The notes beneath the pieces were generated by a model that was given only the letters and a program-made list of their open reading frames with translations, was not told the origin of the DNA and ran no database searches. From TC-15 sp034437275 (GTDB lineage: Bacteria; Chloroflexota; Anaerolineae; Aggregatilineales; Aggregatilineaceae), in assembly GCA_034437275.1 (NCBI GenBank), contig DAOTUD010000128.1:1-11654 (forward strand): a DNA stretch of 11,654 nt. The letters are read 5' to 3'. Made by a program: the position numbers and the translations under genes. Numbering within the stretch: position 1 is the first letter of the stretch; every line of letters begins with the position of its first letter. This document shows, one piece after another, positions 11,252 through 11,654 of this stretch.

Positions 11252-11654
11252 TTGAAACCCAAAAACCCTTTGGCGCGAGCGCCTGAAGGCGCTGCGCCGG
11301 AGCGCGCAGAGCAAGCTGAACCCGATCCCTCCGCCCCAGAATCCAAATTCGGACTCACGGCGGGCCAGACCGTCTACTGGCCACAAGAAGCCGAGTTAGG
11401 CGCGCTCGATGTGCATGAATGCACCGTGCTGCGCTTCACGGCCAAGAAAGTCTGGGTGCGGACCGCCGCCGGCAGCAAGCACTGCCTATCCCCCAAGTCG
11501 CTGCACGCCGCACCGCCCAAACTGGAACGCAAGACCGACCCGCTGCAGGATGTTCTGGCGCAGCGATCATTCGGACTGCCGTCGGACGCGACCATCGGCA
11601 AGCAGATGATGACCGTCCTCAACGCCCTCAAACGCGACATCCTGGCCAGTTGGC
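11252..11654 (+). CDS. C-terminal part of the initiator-like gene, shifted frame (partial)
   Basis: This frame is open from 11168 to the window end and runs -1 relative to the gene at 10704. It encodes a Pro/Ala/Glu-rich linker (LARAPEGAAPERAEQAEPDP), a small beta-rich segment (FGLTAGQTVYWP, CTVLRFTAKKVWVRT) and a helical end (IGKQMMTVLNALKRDILASW) that continues beyond the window. The only early starts are TTG at 11252 or 11270, with no Shine-Dalgarno, so independent translation is doubtful. I read it as the rest of the preceding gene, separated by an indel in the AAACCCA repeats at 11229-11261, or by an assembly error. No classical -1 slippery heptamer is in the right phase. The function is unknown. 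Confidence 0.55.
   Translation, partial: MKPKNPLARAPEGAAPERAEQAEPDPSAPESKFGLTAGQTVYWPQEAELGALDVHECTVLRFTAKKVWVRTAAGSKHCLSPKSLHAAPPKLERKTDPLQDVLAQRSFGLPSDATIGKQMMTVLNALKRDILASW

Noticed and set aside
1..11654. CRISPR array, toxin-antitoxin pair, restriction or other complete defence system
   Set aside because: No regularly spaced repeats and no matching gene pairs were seen on either strand.

Overview
The window is GC-rich chromosomal DNA of a bacterium. Gene content and style suggest a Chloroflexota (Anaerolineae-like) genome: secreted proteins with short Thr/Pro linkers, TPR proteins, a band-7 protein, GC-rich hairpin repeats between genes, and a replication-initiator-like protein with VRPTN repeats. 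This assignment is inference; there is no rRNA in the window to settle it.

Layout, left to right. A tandem-hairpin intergenic repeat (1-111) is followed by a promoter-bearing, structured, non-coding stretch (156-408) that may be a small RNA or long leader. Next come a metallo-beta-lactamase (MBL) fold hydrolase (+), an initiator tRNA-Met with its own promoter and terminator (-), and a pncC/cinA-type amidase overlapping a small unknown protein (+). A secreted alpha/beta hydrolase (+) follows. A minus-strand group then reads Lgt-like membrane protein, carbon-nitrogen hydrolase (4-nt ATGA overlap) and FlK-like hotdog thioesterase. A divergent SPFH/band-7 membrane protein (+) is followed by a 477-bp gene-free stretch with a second, inverted copy of the 1-111 repeat, another hairpin and an orphan minus-strand terminator. 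A second MBL hydrolase (+) is convergent with an unlisted 44-aa single-pass membrane protein (-). A TPR protein (-), a glyoxalase-family (VOC) gene remnant (+), a zinc-ribbon-like two-TM protein (-) and a STAS/SpoIIAA-like protein (+) complete the ordinary part.

The right end (10500-11654) is different in character. It starts with an AT-rich regulatory region with a TTGACA promoter, repeated GATAAT/ATTATC sites and a very strong terminator. This is followed by a replication-initiator-like protein whose 3' end carries two identical 17-bp palindromes encoding VRPTN repeats, and by an open frame shifted by -1 that runs off the window. This looks like a mobile or accessory replication module, possibly with its origin inside the gene, and is the most interesting part.

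Most genes are housekeeping or generic enzymes without an obvious shared pathway. I see no complete defence system, CRISPR array or biosynthetic cluster, and I do not claim a new system. The leads worth checking are the replication-like locus, the candidate RNA near the left end, the Lgt-like/nitrilase pair, the 44-aa membrane protein, the VOC remnant and the mirrored hairpin repeat.
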